Positions 24,176 through 36,675 of a stretch of 64,000 bases of DNA are shown one piece after another. Source of the DNA: Suillus spraguei (Eukaryota; Basidiomycota; Agaricomycetes; Boletales; Suillaceae). Below the pieces are notes generated by a model. It worked only from the letters and a program-made list of their open reading frames with translations, did no database searches and had not been told where the DNA came from. The position numbers and the translations under genes are program-made. The stretch's first letter is position 1; each line of letters begins with the position of its first letter. The stretch lies in contig JABCPU010000004.1 in NCBI GenBank assembly GCA_016800925.1, positions 372,001 through 436,000 of the forward strand, written 5' to 3'.

Positions 24176-24681
24176 ATTGCAACCAGAAAAATGTGGACTC
24201 GAGTAGATTCGGTGCCCTTTTAAAAGCCTGAAAGCTGAGTAATGATAATACATTACAGGGGTGGTCCTCGGGCATTCTACTCCTGCCTGACACAATCACA
24301 GTGACGTATAGTCAAGCCGTAATATAGATATAGCGACTAGTCTGCCAGTGACGATCAGTGAGTTTGTCAACGTGAATGTTGTCCGATACAACTTTGTCAG
24401 CATGACCATATGATGCATGCCTAAGTAAAGTTCTGATGCCGACGTTCCGCTGTCAAGCCAGTCTGCACGTGCAACACCCTGTTTCAGACTGATATCCGTA
24501 AATTTTCCGTGACCTCTACATACTTACACGAGGACACGCCGCCGCTGTGACTTTGTAAGACACCCAAACCTTCCGAGAAGTTGGAAGTGAACGGAAGTCA
24601 GCCAATTTTGGCCAAGTCCAAACACAGTAACCCGCATTTACATAAGTTGGACTGTGACTCGTGATCAACTGACCAGTGACC

Positions 24682-26605
24682 ATGGACTTCACAGAAATCT
24701 ATAAACAATCTGGAAACCTCGTGTCGTTTAGTCCAGGCGCTCACTTCATCCTAAACGTCGTCGAAAACACCTTGATCATCAGGCGAACAGATACTCTACA
24801 GATCGCACGCACATGGACCATCACCGCGCCTTCCAGTACCGCTAACATTCTATCCAACTCAAAATCAACTTCATCAAACTCGGGAGTTTCACCAGAAGGG
24901 TGGATATCTCATGCCGGTTGGTCTTGCGACTCCGAATATCTCCTTGCTGCATCCGCAAAGAAAGGCATAGTAGAGGTTTTCAAGCTTAGGGACGAAAATC
25001 GGAATGCCCGAATTGAAGCTGGTGTTGAAGGTCTTGTCAAAGCTGAATGGGCACCAGACGGTCGTCATATTCTCTGCTTTTCCCAGTGGGGTGTAAGTAT
25101 AACGCCTCTCCGACCACCTCTGTCGGTTGTTCATTATTCGCCGGCAGCTTCGCGTCACCATTTGGTCTTTAGTCACGGGCGATGCCACTTACATACAGTT
25201 TCCAATACACCCCGACAGAGGTACCCTGAATTAGTATTATCACCCACTTATCATGTTATTTAATCAAGCACAGGTTACGCTTTCCGTTCTGATTCCCGTT
25301 ACTTTGTCTTGGCTGAGCGGCATAGGTCAAAAGACGCTATGGGTGTGTATGATACAACTGACTGTTACAAATTAGTGCGGGTAAGCATGATTTCATTGTC
25401 TCCATTCATAGCTCATGACCAGGAAGGCATTCACAGCATTTTCCTGTGCCGACGTCAAATTTGTCATCGCTGGCTTTATCCCCGACTGGTAATCATGTCG
25501 CCATCTGGGAGGGCATTTTGGAGGTGTGTCATCTCAGATCACAAATACAAGAGCCGGCTAAATGTTTGCCATGATACTTTATGGGCAGTACAAGTTGTAT
25601 ATCCTGTCTCTAGCTGGAGATGTACAAGGGACTTTTTCACCCAAACCAAATCCAGGGTTTGGAGTTCGTAATGCAGCCTGGCATCCTACCGGATTGTTCC
25701 TTGCCGTGGCAGGATGGGACGATAAGGTATGTGCACCCGCCGTGCACACCATCATTTGTCAAAATTTTCTAGATCCACATCCTTGATGGCTTGACTTGGT
25801 CTGCTGCTGCAACACTTGAGTTGTCAAGTAAGATACCGGTGGGCGCTGTAAGTAGTTAAACAAGGTGGAAGCCTGAGATACTCAAACTTGGTAGACACTA
25901 TGGCGGGAACCGTCAAACTGGCTTGAAACCACTCAAGGTCGAGGATTTCTGTCTGTGCGAAATATATCATTATCGGATCCATCGGGTTGCAATGCTGATA
26001 AAGTACCCTCAAACTAGATGAACGGCTTCAAGGGCCACAAACAATCAGCTTGCAGCGCGCGGATCCGACCAAGCCAAACCCAAAGTCGGGTGCGGTCCAG
26101 CTTGAGTGGAATAAGACTGGCACATTGTTGCTAGTGCGGTTTGGTTTGCCAAAGGCATTTTTTTCTTTGAACTTAACTTGACATGATGGCTGTAGAAAAC
26201 TGCCCCACGGTAGTCCATTTGTACGATTTTCCAGCATCGTCGGATCCATTCGTTCCCCGGTTGCGTTGTGTTTTTCAACACTCAAAGCCAGTCCTACATG
26301 CACAGTGGAACCCAGTCCGTAAAGGCAGCTTCGCCCTGTGTAGCGGGAGTGGTAGCATTTATACATGGAGTGACGAATGGATTGGAGAGAACGGGGTAGA
26401 GGAAGATATGGCGGAGTGCATCGGTGTACCAGCGAACAGTAGGTTGCTCCGGTATTTATCTGTATCAAGAATTATTGACGGCTTCATAGCAAAATTTGAA
26501 ACAAGAAGTATCAAATGGGCTCCCGACGGGAAAGGGCTGGTTTTGTTAGACAAAGAAGTGTTTTGTTGTGCGTTCGAGGTGGAAGAAGATGGAACGGAAA
26601 GTTGA
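24682..26605 (+). CDS. WDR8: WD40-repeat protein, WDR8/WRAP73 family
   Basis: A beta-propeller protein of the WRAP73 family, whose members act at spindle poles and the microtubule organising centre with SSX2IP/Msd1-type partners. The start MDFTEIYKQSGNLVSFSPG is diagnostic. Propeller blades continue with GLVKAEWAPDGRHILCFSQW, LRVTIWSLVTGDATYIQFP, SRYFVLAERHRSKDAMGVYD, HVAIWEGILE, FGVRNAAWHPTGLFLAVAGW, the family word TTQGRGFLS, LEWNKTGTLLLVRFENCPTV and SIKWAPDGKGLVLLDKE near the end. About nine or ten exons with short introns keep one frame. Assignment to the family is firm; the role in this fungus is inferred from relatives. Confidence 0.9.
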
Positions 26606-26845
26606 TATTTTTTTGTAATACATAGTCTTTACTGTTCAACTCACATGGTTCGCTACTTGGAAAGCCCTACTAAAAATATTTCTCGGCGCCGTACATAGTT
26701 GTACTATCGCGTGCCGTCAACGACGCAGGTCGGCGGCAGAAACCGCCCAAACAGCTGACATAATCACATCGGCACATTTTCGCAAGCGTCGCCGCCGTAC
26801 TAGTAGTACGGTGAACCTAGTCATTCCATTCCATCTCGTCGCCCA

Positions 26846-29361
26846 ATGCTTTCCCGTTCTCTCCGCGCTGCCAGGCTTGCAGACCGCTCACTTGTTTTTT
26901 TAAGTGCATCACGATGGCAGAGGACATATACAACACCGTCAGATCAAAATGACAACAAACCGCGGCGGAATGAAGCGGGTGAGGGCAACGTGCAGAAAGG
27001 CAAGGAGAAGGCCAACAATGATGCAGCTAAGGAATCTGGAGACGCAGGTCCAGAAATCCCGAAAGGACTCGAGGGCTTTTTCAAGCGATATCAGCAACAG
27101 ACTTGGTCTCGTCAGTCCCCCGACGAAGACGAGACTCCACGACAGAAACCACCACCACCAGGTGGTAACAATCCTAATAATGGATTTAACGTCAACCAAC
27201 TCGCTCTCCTTGCCACATCCGCTGCTATATTTTATGCTCTGACCAATTCTTCATCTTCGGGCTCGCGAGAAATTACCTGGCAGGAGTTTCGCACCGCATT
27301 CCTCGACAAAGCTCTAGTTGACAAGCTCATCGTTATCAACCGGCAGAAAGTCCGTGTCAAGTTGCACTCCAATGCCACTGGCGCGATGTACCCTGCAGCA
27401 TCTCTCGGCGGAGGAGATTACTATTTCTCCATAGGCAGCGTTGAGGCTTTTGAACGGAAGCTTGACGAGGCTCAGGCAGAGCTTGGTATTCCTCCTCATG
27501 AGCGGATACCAGTCGCCTACCACGACGAGATATCTACTTTCAATACCATTCTCAACTTCGCTCCCACTATCCTTTTCGCCGGTCTCCTTCTGTACATGTC
27601 GCGACGAGCTGGAGGTAGCGCGGGTGGTGGACCAGGTGGCATATTCAGCATCGGAAAGAGCAAAGCCAAGCTCTTTAACAAGGATACAGATGTGAAGGTC
27701 AAGTTCAAGGATGTTGCAGGTATGGATGAGGCAAAGGAAGAGATTATGGAGTTTGTGAAGTTTTTGAAGGAGCCAGCGAAGTTTGAGAAGCTTGGTGCAA
27801 AGATACCCCGTGGAGCTATCTTATCGGGACCTCCAGGAACTGGAAAAACGTTACTGGCCAAAGCGACTGCTGGCGAGGCCTCTGTCCCCTTCCTGTCCGT
27901 GTCTGGTTCGGAGTTCGTCGAGATGTTCGTTGGTGTCGGCTCCTCTCGCGTTCGTGATCTGTTTGCGTCAGCAAAGAAGAACGCACCTTGCATTATTTTT
28001 GTGGATGAAATTGATGCCATTGGAAAGGCCAGAGGCAAAGGGAGCAGCTTCGGTGGAAATGACGAGCGGGAGTCAACTCTCAATCAGTTATTGGTGGAGA
28101 TGGACGGTTTCGGAACCCAGGAGCACGTTGTAGTACTCGCAGGCACCAATCGTCCAGATGTTCTGGATCCCGCTCTTATGCGACCTGGACGTTTTGACCG
28201 TCACATAGCCATTGACCGTCCAGATGTCTCCGGCCGCCAAGGGATATTTATGGTGCACCTCAAACCACTCCGGCTATCACAGGAGCTCGATACGGGCAAA
28301 CTTGCCCAGAAGCTCGCCGTTCTTACCCCAGGTTTCTCGGGCGCAGACATCGCGAACGTTTGTAATGAAGCTGCTCTTCATGCCGCACGCAAGGGTCATG
28401 AGTCTGTGAAGGTAGACGACTTTGAGAGCGCAATTGAGCGTGTTATCGCAGGCCTGGAACGCAAGAGCAGGGTTCTTAGTTCGGAGGAGAAGAAAACTGT
28501 TGCTTATCATGAGGCTGGTCACGCTGTCTGCGGCTGGTTCCTCGAACATGCCGACCCGCTTCTCAAAGTGAGCATCATTCCTCGTGGCGTCGGGGCCTTG
28601 GGATATGCGCAAGTGAGTACAGATATTCTTTGACAGCATCTGATAAATAATGATTTTCTGCGCAGTACCTTCCTCCAGACCGCTACCTGCTCTCGACTCC
28701 GCAAATGTTAGACCGAATATGCATGACCCTTGGTGGCCGTGTATCAGAGGAGATTTTCTTTGGTCCTGAAAATATCACGACAGGTGCTCAGGATGATCTC
28801 CAAAAGATCACTCGTATGGCATTCGAAGCATGCGCCAACTATGGCATGAATACCATCATCGGTCCCGTTAGTTATGGTGGTCGTGAGAGTCAGAAGGAAA
28901 GCTGGACGAAACCATTCAGTGAGAAGACGAGTGAAATGTTGGATGCTGAGGTGCGGAAAATGATCATGTGGGTGGATTCTTGTGATCTCCGCAACATCAG
29001 CTAATAATTCTATTTCAGCGGCGCACATCAGCGGACCACTGAGCTCCTGACACTCCACCGGGAGAGTGTGGAGAAGGTCGCCCAGCTTCTACTGAAGAAG
29101 GAAGTCATTACACGGTACGTTACGCGGCGTCCATTCCGGCTTCATTAAGTTGACAATTGTTTGTATAGTGAGGATATGATTGACCTCTTGGGTAAACGCC
29201 CGTTCACCAATAAATCGGATGATATGGACAAGTGGCTAGATGATAACCGCGGTCATGAGCGCAGCGCTCCAGCACCGATTGAGGAAGCCCCCCAGGGTGC
29301 TGTAGATCCCGCCCCTGCACCCATCGCCACGTCGACAAAAATAGAAGACAACAAGTGGTAG
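26846..29361 (+). CDS. AFG3: Mitochondrial m-AAA protease subunit (AFG3/FtsH family)
   Basis: An ATP-dependent zinc metalloprotease of the inner mitochondrial membrane, facing the matrix, which degrades or matures membrane proteins. Four exons (26846-28612, 28666-28967, 29019-29114, 29169-29361) join to 785 residues, close to the family length. A basic leader ([20 protein letters not shown]) fits a mitochondrial presequence. Two membrane segments flank the intermembrane domain: [15 protein letters not shown] and [14 protein letters not shown]. The AAA domain has Walker A GPPGTGKT at residues 328-335 and Walker [13 protein letters not shown]. The zinc site HEAGH is at 555-559, with [12 protein letters not shown] downstream. 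The sequence is closer to Afg3/Yta10 than to i-AAA, judged by eye. Confidence 0.95.
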
Positions 29362-29496
29362 TTCCTTTTCTTTCACTGATACACTGGGTGGTTCTGTTTC
29401 ACCAGGCTCTGGGCACAGCCACATATATGTTTCATATCTTTGACGACGCTCGTGTTACCCTTCTACTTATCGTTCTCGATGCACACTAAATAATAT

Positions 29497-31966
29497 CTAA
29501 AGCGTATATCGGAATTGGCTCCACTCATCACCCTTCTCGTGTCGTGCATCGTTGACTGTCTCAAATCGCCCATTTTTCAAGGCCAACTCGTCCGTCTCCT
29601 CTCCAGAGATGTTGCTGTCGATTACTTCATCGCGTTCTCCTCTGTCCCTTCGCTCGTTCTCCCTACGCAACATGAACATGAATGCTGCTGAGCATAACCA
29701 GCCGATTGCAATGTAGGCAAGAATGATGCCATGACCAAGCCTGTACCAAGGTGCATCTTCCGCACGATACTACGGACCGATGAGCAGGCAGTCAGTTTAA
29801 ACTAGTTTTGTGGACTCACAACGTTCGAAGAAACAGCTCCATTCAAATTTCCCCTTTATTGATGTCAATCACACTTTCTAATGGCATAATTAAGAAGCGA
29901 CATACCAGCCGATAGCCATTGCTAGTGTAATACCTCGTTTATAGGAGCCCTCGACATTGCTTGCCACCCATGCTCTGAAGTACAATCAGTAAGAGAAGTA
30001 AGAATAAACCAACCAACGTACACCGAATTCGCTGTTCCACGGTCGTATTAGTTCCATGCTGTCTGAGTGCGGAAGAGGAAGAGAGTTGACACATACGGAC
30101 TGTAGGATATATAGCGCTGAGGATGAGATGTTCAAGCACAAACGTTCGAGTCAGAGTGCATCTCATGAGACTCACGATGCAGCTAGGAAGCATGCGAAAT
30201 AAGACAATGATGGAGTCCTGGATGTGATTAGTATGATATAACCAACCAGACCTGGAAGATCTATAGCCTATGTGTCGTCATTGAAAGTTGAAAACACTTG
30301 CCCGTTCCGAATAGAATTCTATCGTATGCGTATCCATGAGACCTTCAACGTTATTTAAAAACCATGATGCGCACAAATTGATGTATCCTCTCTTCCTGAG
30401 GCGGTCACCGACTAATCCGACGATCACAGTCACTATACATGACCAGACATAAACGGGCACAGAAAGCAAATTTGCAGTTGTCGCCGTGTAACCTGGGTAC
30501 TGGGGATCAAGCACTAGCAGAATAAACATTGTCAATACTTACCAAGCTACCGGTTTCAGCCGTCAAAAATTGAACATTGATAAGTGAGTGATAATATTTG
30601 AACCTGTGAAAATATACGAACCTCCTTGATGATTGTTGGGGTGAATAAGGAAAATGCGAATAATGGACCATCGCTAATGACGTATTAGAGCAATCACAAG
30701 TCTATGACTCTTTGACCCACAATCCCATATATATGCCCACTGTGTCACAAACTCAGTACCACTGACGACAATGATATGAACGCACGCACTTGCTAAGTAG
30801 GTTTTCCAGTCCCCAAGGCTCTGCCAAATATATCGGGCTTCGAATTCCTCGCCGCCAGAGCTAAACTGTAAGTCGTCCCTTAAGCGTCTAATGATAAAAA
30901 CCCCTGTGTTCATATCAGTGTCGAGCAAGTGTCTGGAAGATTTTCTTTCATTACTCACTCTCTTCTTTGGTCAGGAACTCAGCTGTCTCAGGGAAATTCG
31001 AGATGATCCAATATGAAGCAACCGCGCACAATACGGTGAAAAGTCCTTCGAGAATAAAAATCCAAGACCAGCCAGTCTTTCCTGCGACACCATTCATGTT
31101 GGATATGGCAGCGGCCAGGAGGCCGCCTACAGGCATGCGATATTTCACAAAACCTTGAATATCTTGCGAGACACTTACTGAATGCTCCCGCTATAGTGGC
31201 AGAAGTGAAGAATGCCGCTATCCGTGTACCAAGTTCAGACCGCTTGTACCAGCTGCAAACACGATATCAGCAGCACGAAGTGGGATTATGGGGCACAATA
31301 GGACTTATCAACATACCAAGAGATATAAAATACAATTCCGGGGTATAAACCAGCCTCTGCCACTCCAAGCAGTACTCGCAAGGCTAGAAATTAGTACTGG
31401 ACTCGATAGTGATCAGCTTTCAGAGTATGCGAGGCCTACCAACAAGCCCCCCGTAGCTGTGTAAAAATCCGTGGCACATCTTGCCTGGAGTGATTACATT
31501 GTGAAGATGTTAAAGAGCTTCTAACACATACCATGACAATTCCCCAAACGAACATCATTGAAGAAAGCCACATCGAGGGTCGAATCCTTCTGAGGATTAC
31601 ATTGCTTACAGGCTGCGGCATAAGGTCAGTGCGGGAGAACGTTGCACATAATACTCCCTTACCTCAAGCAATGCATATGGAAAGAAGAAGGCGGTGAGTG
31701 CAATGAGGTATTGCTTGTCTGTGATACCCAAGTCGGTTTCCATGTGGTATAACTAAAAACGCGTCAGGGTCTTGAAGTTCAACTACTAGCCAACTAGAAA
31801 GCACCACCTTCGCATTTCCTATACTTCCCCGATCCAAAAAGTTGAGAAAATAGAGGAGACCAAACCAAGGTATGACCCGGATGTCGATCTTACGAAGGAG
31901 TCGTTTCTCGTCGACCTGACTGGTGTCGACATGGGCCTCGTAGAGCTCCGAGTTGTCCTTGCCCAT
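29497..31966 (-). CDS. MFS transporter, anion:cation symporter (allantoate permease-like)
   Basis: A plasma-membrane transporter of the ACS family (Dal5/Tna1-type), which imports organic anions such as allantoate, ureidosuccinate or nicotinate. The ATG at 31966 gives MGKDNSELYEAHVDTSQVDE, then RKIDIRVIPWFGLLYFLNFL and DRGSIGNAK, the hallmark of this family's first helix. Later segments include ALTAFFFPYALLEPVSN, VLLGVAEAGLYPGIVFYIS, GKTGWSWIFILEGLFTVLCA, FPETAEFLTKEE and LGYTATTANLLSVPVYVWSC. About ten exons end at 29497 with a charged cytosolic tail (RRENERRDRGERDEVIDS). It lies 205 bp downstream of the UreD gene on the same strand. Exact substrate is not readable. Confidence 0.87.
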
Positions 31967-32171
31967 TGCCAATGATACGACAGATCCCGAATGCAACATC
32001 AGACAAGAGGATGGTGAACACAAGTAACAAACAATCTTATCGCATATAAATAGTGGTTCGCCAACAGTGCGCTCGGAACACGGCCGCCCTATCAAGGATG
32101 ATAGTGTGAGCAGGTTGGGATACCAAGATTCTTCTCAGGCTGTCGGACAGCAACTACAGCTCTTCACGGCA

Positions 32172-33196
32172 TCAAAGGAACACTTTACGATATTCATCAA
32201 TCCCAACAACAGCTTCCAGCCCCCTAAGTACCTCCCTGAACCAATTCTTCACGTCGTCTGTATCAATCCCAGCAGCTCTTATAACAGTGCCTTTGCCATC
32301 ATCTACGGGAGTCAGGGACCAAATGAATCTCTCCGGGGCAGCACGCTTGAAAATTGAAATAGTGCGGTACTTTGCTTGCAAGTCAGTCACAACGCCATGT
32401 GTATGGGGTCCATAAAGAAGTAGCATGGCATAGCATGAGTAGGGCGCAAGCCTATCTTTGAGCATCCGAAGTGGTGCACGGCTGGTAGGATTTGATGAGC
32501 AGGACTCGGACGCGGTTTGGGTATCAAGGAACGGGTTTTCTAACAGTAAAACGTCCCGTGCAACTCGTCGGCCTTCTACGAAGACTTCGTTGACGCTGTA
32601 ATACCGGAGGAAGTCCCAGTCCTCGCCCATAGACCTGCGCCCTGAGGTAACCCAGTCCAGTAACACAATCGACGCGCTCCCGGCAAGATGGAATGATTGC
32701 AATTGGGTGTAGGATGCAGAGCGGAAGCATGTCACAGGGTCGGGGAGGAGGAAGAGCGCGCTGCCGGGAGCTATGGTGACTTCCATGGATTGAGTCGTGA
32801 TGGCTTGCAGACTACTCGGAGTTGGTTGGGAAGATCTTCGAAACCGCGTGGATGCTCTGTTTCCAGCACGCGTTTTGAAGACTTTGGTGGATCCCTGGCG
32901 GACGTGGTCTCAGACTGGTCATTCTCATGTAACGCACACCATCGCACCTGTGAGAGCAGTAAGAGCTTGCATTCTTTTCCTACTTCAACAATAAGTTGCA
33001 TGCAGTCCCCACCAACCAGACCACCGCCATAGCTCATCACGTATACTATAGCAACCCCATATTCTGAAACTCTAGGTGATAAGAGCTTGAGCGGGTATGA
33101 AGACGAGAGCTTCGAAAAGACGACATTTGATGAATGTAGATCACAGATGATGTGTCCAGTGCCCACAGAGATGCTCTCCCCAGCCGCGGAGGTCAT
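32172..33196 (-). CDS. ureD: Urease accessory protein UreD
   Basis: A chaperone needed to insert nickel into urease, working with UreF and UreG. Two exons (33196-32948 and 32894-32172) join to 323 residues. Family words are YPLKLLSPRVSEYGVAIVYV, MSYGGGLVGGDCMQLIVEVG, KVFKTRAGNRASTRF, ITTQSMEVTIAPGSALFLLP, DPVTCFRSASYTQLQSFHL and LDWVTSGRRSMGEDWDF, all in the expected order for UreD/UreH. No signal peptide is seen, as expected for a cytosolic factor. A UreD gene implies that this fungus makes a nickel urease. The same-strand transporter downstream could supply nitrogen compounds upstream of urea. Confidence 0.93.
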
Positions 33197-33602
33197 TTGT
33201 TGTCAGCTGACATGGAGTCACAAGTTGAGACATTCTGACTACAGGCATTTTCAAGCTTGAACTTTATTTGAAAAGCTAATTAAAATATTGCCCGCCTATA
33301 TTCACTACGTTTCGATGAGTATTTGAACAGCGTATTCCATATTATCCCATACACATTGATTCAATACGAAGCAGAGAAAAGGAAAGGGAAAAAAAAGAGA
33401 ATCCAAATGAGTGACAATAAAAGAATGGAGCAGAAGTAATAAGATAGGTGAACAATGATGAATCCAATCCACGATACACCAACGATTGAGGGAGTGACAT
33501 GGAACAAATCCAATAATTTTGTACTGCAGATCTGAGAAATGTGAATCAAAGACATGCTAGAGTCGTCGTGCAGTTCGATCAGGGGAGAGACGCATAAGAA
33601 TG

Positions 33603-36372
33603 TCAATACTTTCGGGTAGCCAAAGCACGAATTTCATACAGGTCTCGTCTATCAGGCGGACCAAAGGGATCCGTCTGCCGTGACGTTCGCCATCCTTTGA
33701 TTTCTTGCCTGTGTCTTTCTTCCGCAGCCCGACATATTTCCACGAAATCATCAGCCACGTCATAAACTATGGATGCCCTTGAACCACGATCGCTTTCCGA
33801 CTCTGAATTTGTCCGTATCCGACTGCGTGCTGGGCTGGGGGCGGTAATGATGATAGCAGAATTTGTAGAGCAGCTCGTATCTGACATTGCGCTACTGGTG
33901 CATCCTTGGCTGGCACGGATTGTGCCTCCCTTCGCTTCCCATGCGTTTTCGTCGTCCTCGTCATCTGCAAGATCGGCGAAGACATCTGGTTCTTCTTCAT
34001 CGGGAGGTAATGTTGACACCCAACACATCCGTGTGGGGTCAAAGATCATGTTGCCGACCTTGCGAGCACCGGCGGCAAAGGAACCCACTGGGGATCCAAT
34101 GGATGACCCGGTGAGGTGTGTAATCAGTGCGGGGCGCGTGGAAGTTCCGACGACCGTATCGAAATCACGGAGCGCTTGATCATTTCCTTCCCAACGGAGG
34201 GTTGTCGGATTCCATTTCATCTCACCCACAACTGTGTTGACGCTCCCATGAATACCAAATTAAGGGCTACTATGACTCAATCGTACCTTTTGGTCCGCTT
34301 GCACTGCCAAGGTGGCGGATTAGGGTAGGTTTTCTCCTTGTGTGGCCAAGCACAGGCGATGAAGCATCTTTCTTCTTCTTTACGGAAATCTCGGTGCTAG
34401 AAGCTTTTGAGAACTCAATGCGACCTGTGCGCCTCAAGGTGTTGGTGGCGGGTGCGAGTGCGCTAGAGATGTCTATAATAGGAAGGTACATGAAGAAGAC
34501 GAGCACACAAATACACGTGTTCTTACCTGGACTAGGGACATCCTTTCTTCCCTTCTTGCGCATCGTACCTGTCTCCTTATCTTTTTCCTTGTCAGAGGAC
34601 TTTGACAAGTTACCAACAGGACCACGACTCATCGCCTTCGGTTGTACCCTAAATCTTCCCTCCTTATCTCGATCTGTTGGCAGGTCGTCAAAGGCATCTA
34701 GCTCAGTACCGTCGCCATATGTGCGTTGTCGTTTTGGTCGGCGCAGAAGTTTGGGAGCTGATGTCGAAGGTATGAGTGGTGTTTGCGTCTGTGCAGCACG
34801 ACTACGTAATGATATTGTTGAAGGAGGGCGAGGCGGTATTGGTGATGTTGCGCGATGCGGAGGCTGAGGCGCCGGGAGGGTGGTGGCAGTGACAGGTCCG
34901 GGGAAGACAGAAGACAGGGCAGGTCGCGACTTCATACGTATTGAAGTTGGCATAGTCAAGCGCAGTGCGGCAGGATTTGAAGAAGGGGTAGACGGCCTCG
35001 TGGGTGGCACCATAAAGTCGAGGCCGTGGATGCGACTTGTTGAGCTCGTGTGCGACTTGGCACGCGAGGCAGCTGTGGGTGCATCGTAGCGTGCAAGTTT
35101 ACCTGATGATGGACCTGCAGCGACGACAATACCAGAGCCTGATGCCTGGGAGGTGCTGCATTCCATTAAGGAAGACAAAGAGGCTTTGCGGGTGAGCCCC
35201 TTGCGTTGTGTTGAAGGAGGGGTAGGGGGTTTAAGGCCAGAATGCGATTTTTGTCCTCGGAGACTGCCAGGTTTAGGGGATAAAAAGGTGTTTGTTGGAG
35301 GAGGAGGGGCGGCGGAAAGTGCTTCCTTATAAGTCAGAGCACGTGTACACAACGGGCGGGGTGGGGGTGAAGACGAAAGCTTAATGCGCTGTAACTGACG
35401 AGCAGATGATATGGGAGGATTTACAGGTGACTTTGCCCTGTCAGCCCTCATCCTTGAGGGCGGACGTGTAGGCAAGAGTGCACGAGCAGGGGCGCTTTTG
35501 CTACGATTGTAGCGCTGGTTCTGCTTTGCGTTGACGAGCCTGCTTGGGCTGAAATCGTCATCATCCTCGATAAGGAGACCCATTTCAAAGTCATCCTCGG
35601 GGTCAGGGCTGGCAACTTTTATACGTTGATCAGTTATCAGGACCTGTTTCTTGAGTTCGAGCATCTTTTTAAGATGCTTTGCGCTCTGGCTAGACTCGAA
35701 GAGGCCAGAGGGGACGACTAGTCCCTCGAGCTCACTCTCGTTTTCATCGCATTCACTTTCTTCTGTTTCGTGTAAGGAAAGGGAGGATACAGAATTTGAT
35801 GATGAGGAAGCTTCGGCAAGACCGAGGGAGGAATATGCATCAGAGGATTGAGATGATGAAGTATGATCACCCCATTCCAAGGAGTTCTTCGAAGAGCGAT
35901 GGCTAAGTGAGAGGGGTGCAAGGGACAACTGTGTGAGATCTGAAGGAAGAGCGAAGGCAGATTCCATGTCCTCCTCGATGGGAGGAGAGGGCTTTGCAGC
36001 AGCCATTTGAAGAGCGGCAACCTTTATGGTAGAGACACCTTCTTCTTCTTCTTCTTCCTCCTCGTCTTCTTCTTCCTGACAGGTGAGTGGGGGTCGAATG
36101 GTGATCATGTTGCCAGAGACAATCCTTGAGAAGTGTGACCTAGCAGCCATGCCAGCGACGACGACCTTGGCCTTTGCGCCGCCGGTTTTACCGAGATCCA
36201 TTTCAATGTCCCAATCCATAGCACCATCTTCTTCTTCTTCTTCTTCATCATCATCATCCTTGTCGGATTCAACGTCGAGAGAACGGATATGGTCGCCATC
36301 TGGTAGGTCGAAGTCTGCGTCTGGCCACTCTTCACGAGCGAGCGGTAATAAGGGAGCCGGAATGGTGGACAT
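33603..36372 (-). CDS. byr4: Byr4/Bfa1-type GAP subunit, septation/mitotic-exit control
   Basis: Byr4 acts with the TBC-domain protein Cdc16/Bub2 as a two-part GTPase-activating complex for the Spg1/Tem1 GTPase that starts septation. Three exons with introns at 34473-34526 and 34232-34286 give 886 residues. The N-terminus PLAREEWPDADFDLPDGD is followed by long Asp/Glu tracts. Conserved Byr4 segments are ELEGLVVPSGLF, SAKHLKKMLELKKQVLI and DPEDDFEMGLLIEDDDDF; a long Ser/Pro-rich region follows. The C-terminal repeat-like signatures GEMKWNPTTLRWEGN and GNMIFDPTRMCWVS are typical of this family. Length exceeds the S. pombe protein because of the low-complexity middle. Long antisense open frames here are shadows of the repetitive coding sequence. 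Confidence 0.87.
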
Positions 36373-36675
36373 GTTGGATTACAGTATTTGTTGTAAATAT
36401 ACTAAGCCCCGTGTGGGGCTGGCGAAGTAGAAGGTTTAATGGTAGGGAGCGTATTGGAGACAAGGGCGATTAGAAGATATACCAGCCGGATGATAATACT
36501 AGTGTGTACCGGATGGTGATGATCTTCACATATGCGACCTATGAAAGAACAATGGTCTTGGGTGAGGATAAATCCTCGTGTCGAAAACTAAGTCGTCGAG
36601 GAAGGTGTTTATGTTTATTTGTCACTCACGTCTTCGTAAAGGTTGTGTTTATTTGTACACTAAGGTTGCACAAGA

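Noticed and set aside
27517..28083. Minus-strand open frame of 188 codons inside AFG3
   Set aside because: Antisense of the conserved AAA domain; protein similarity lies wholly on the plus strand.
34340..36430. Several plus-strand open frames under Byr4
   Set aside because: Shadows of low-complexity Ser/Glu codons; no independent protein signal.
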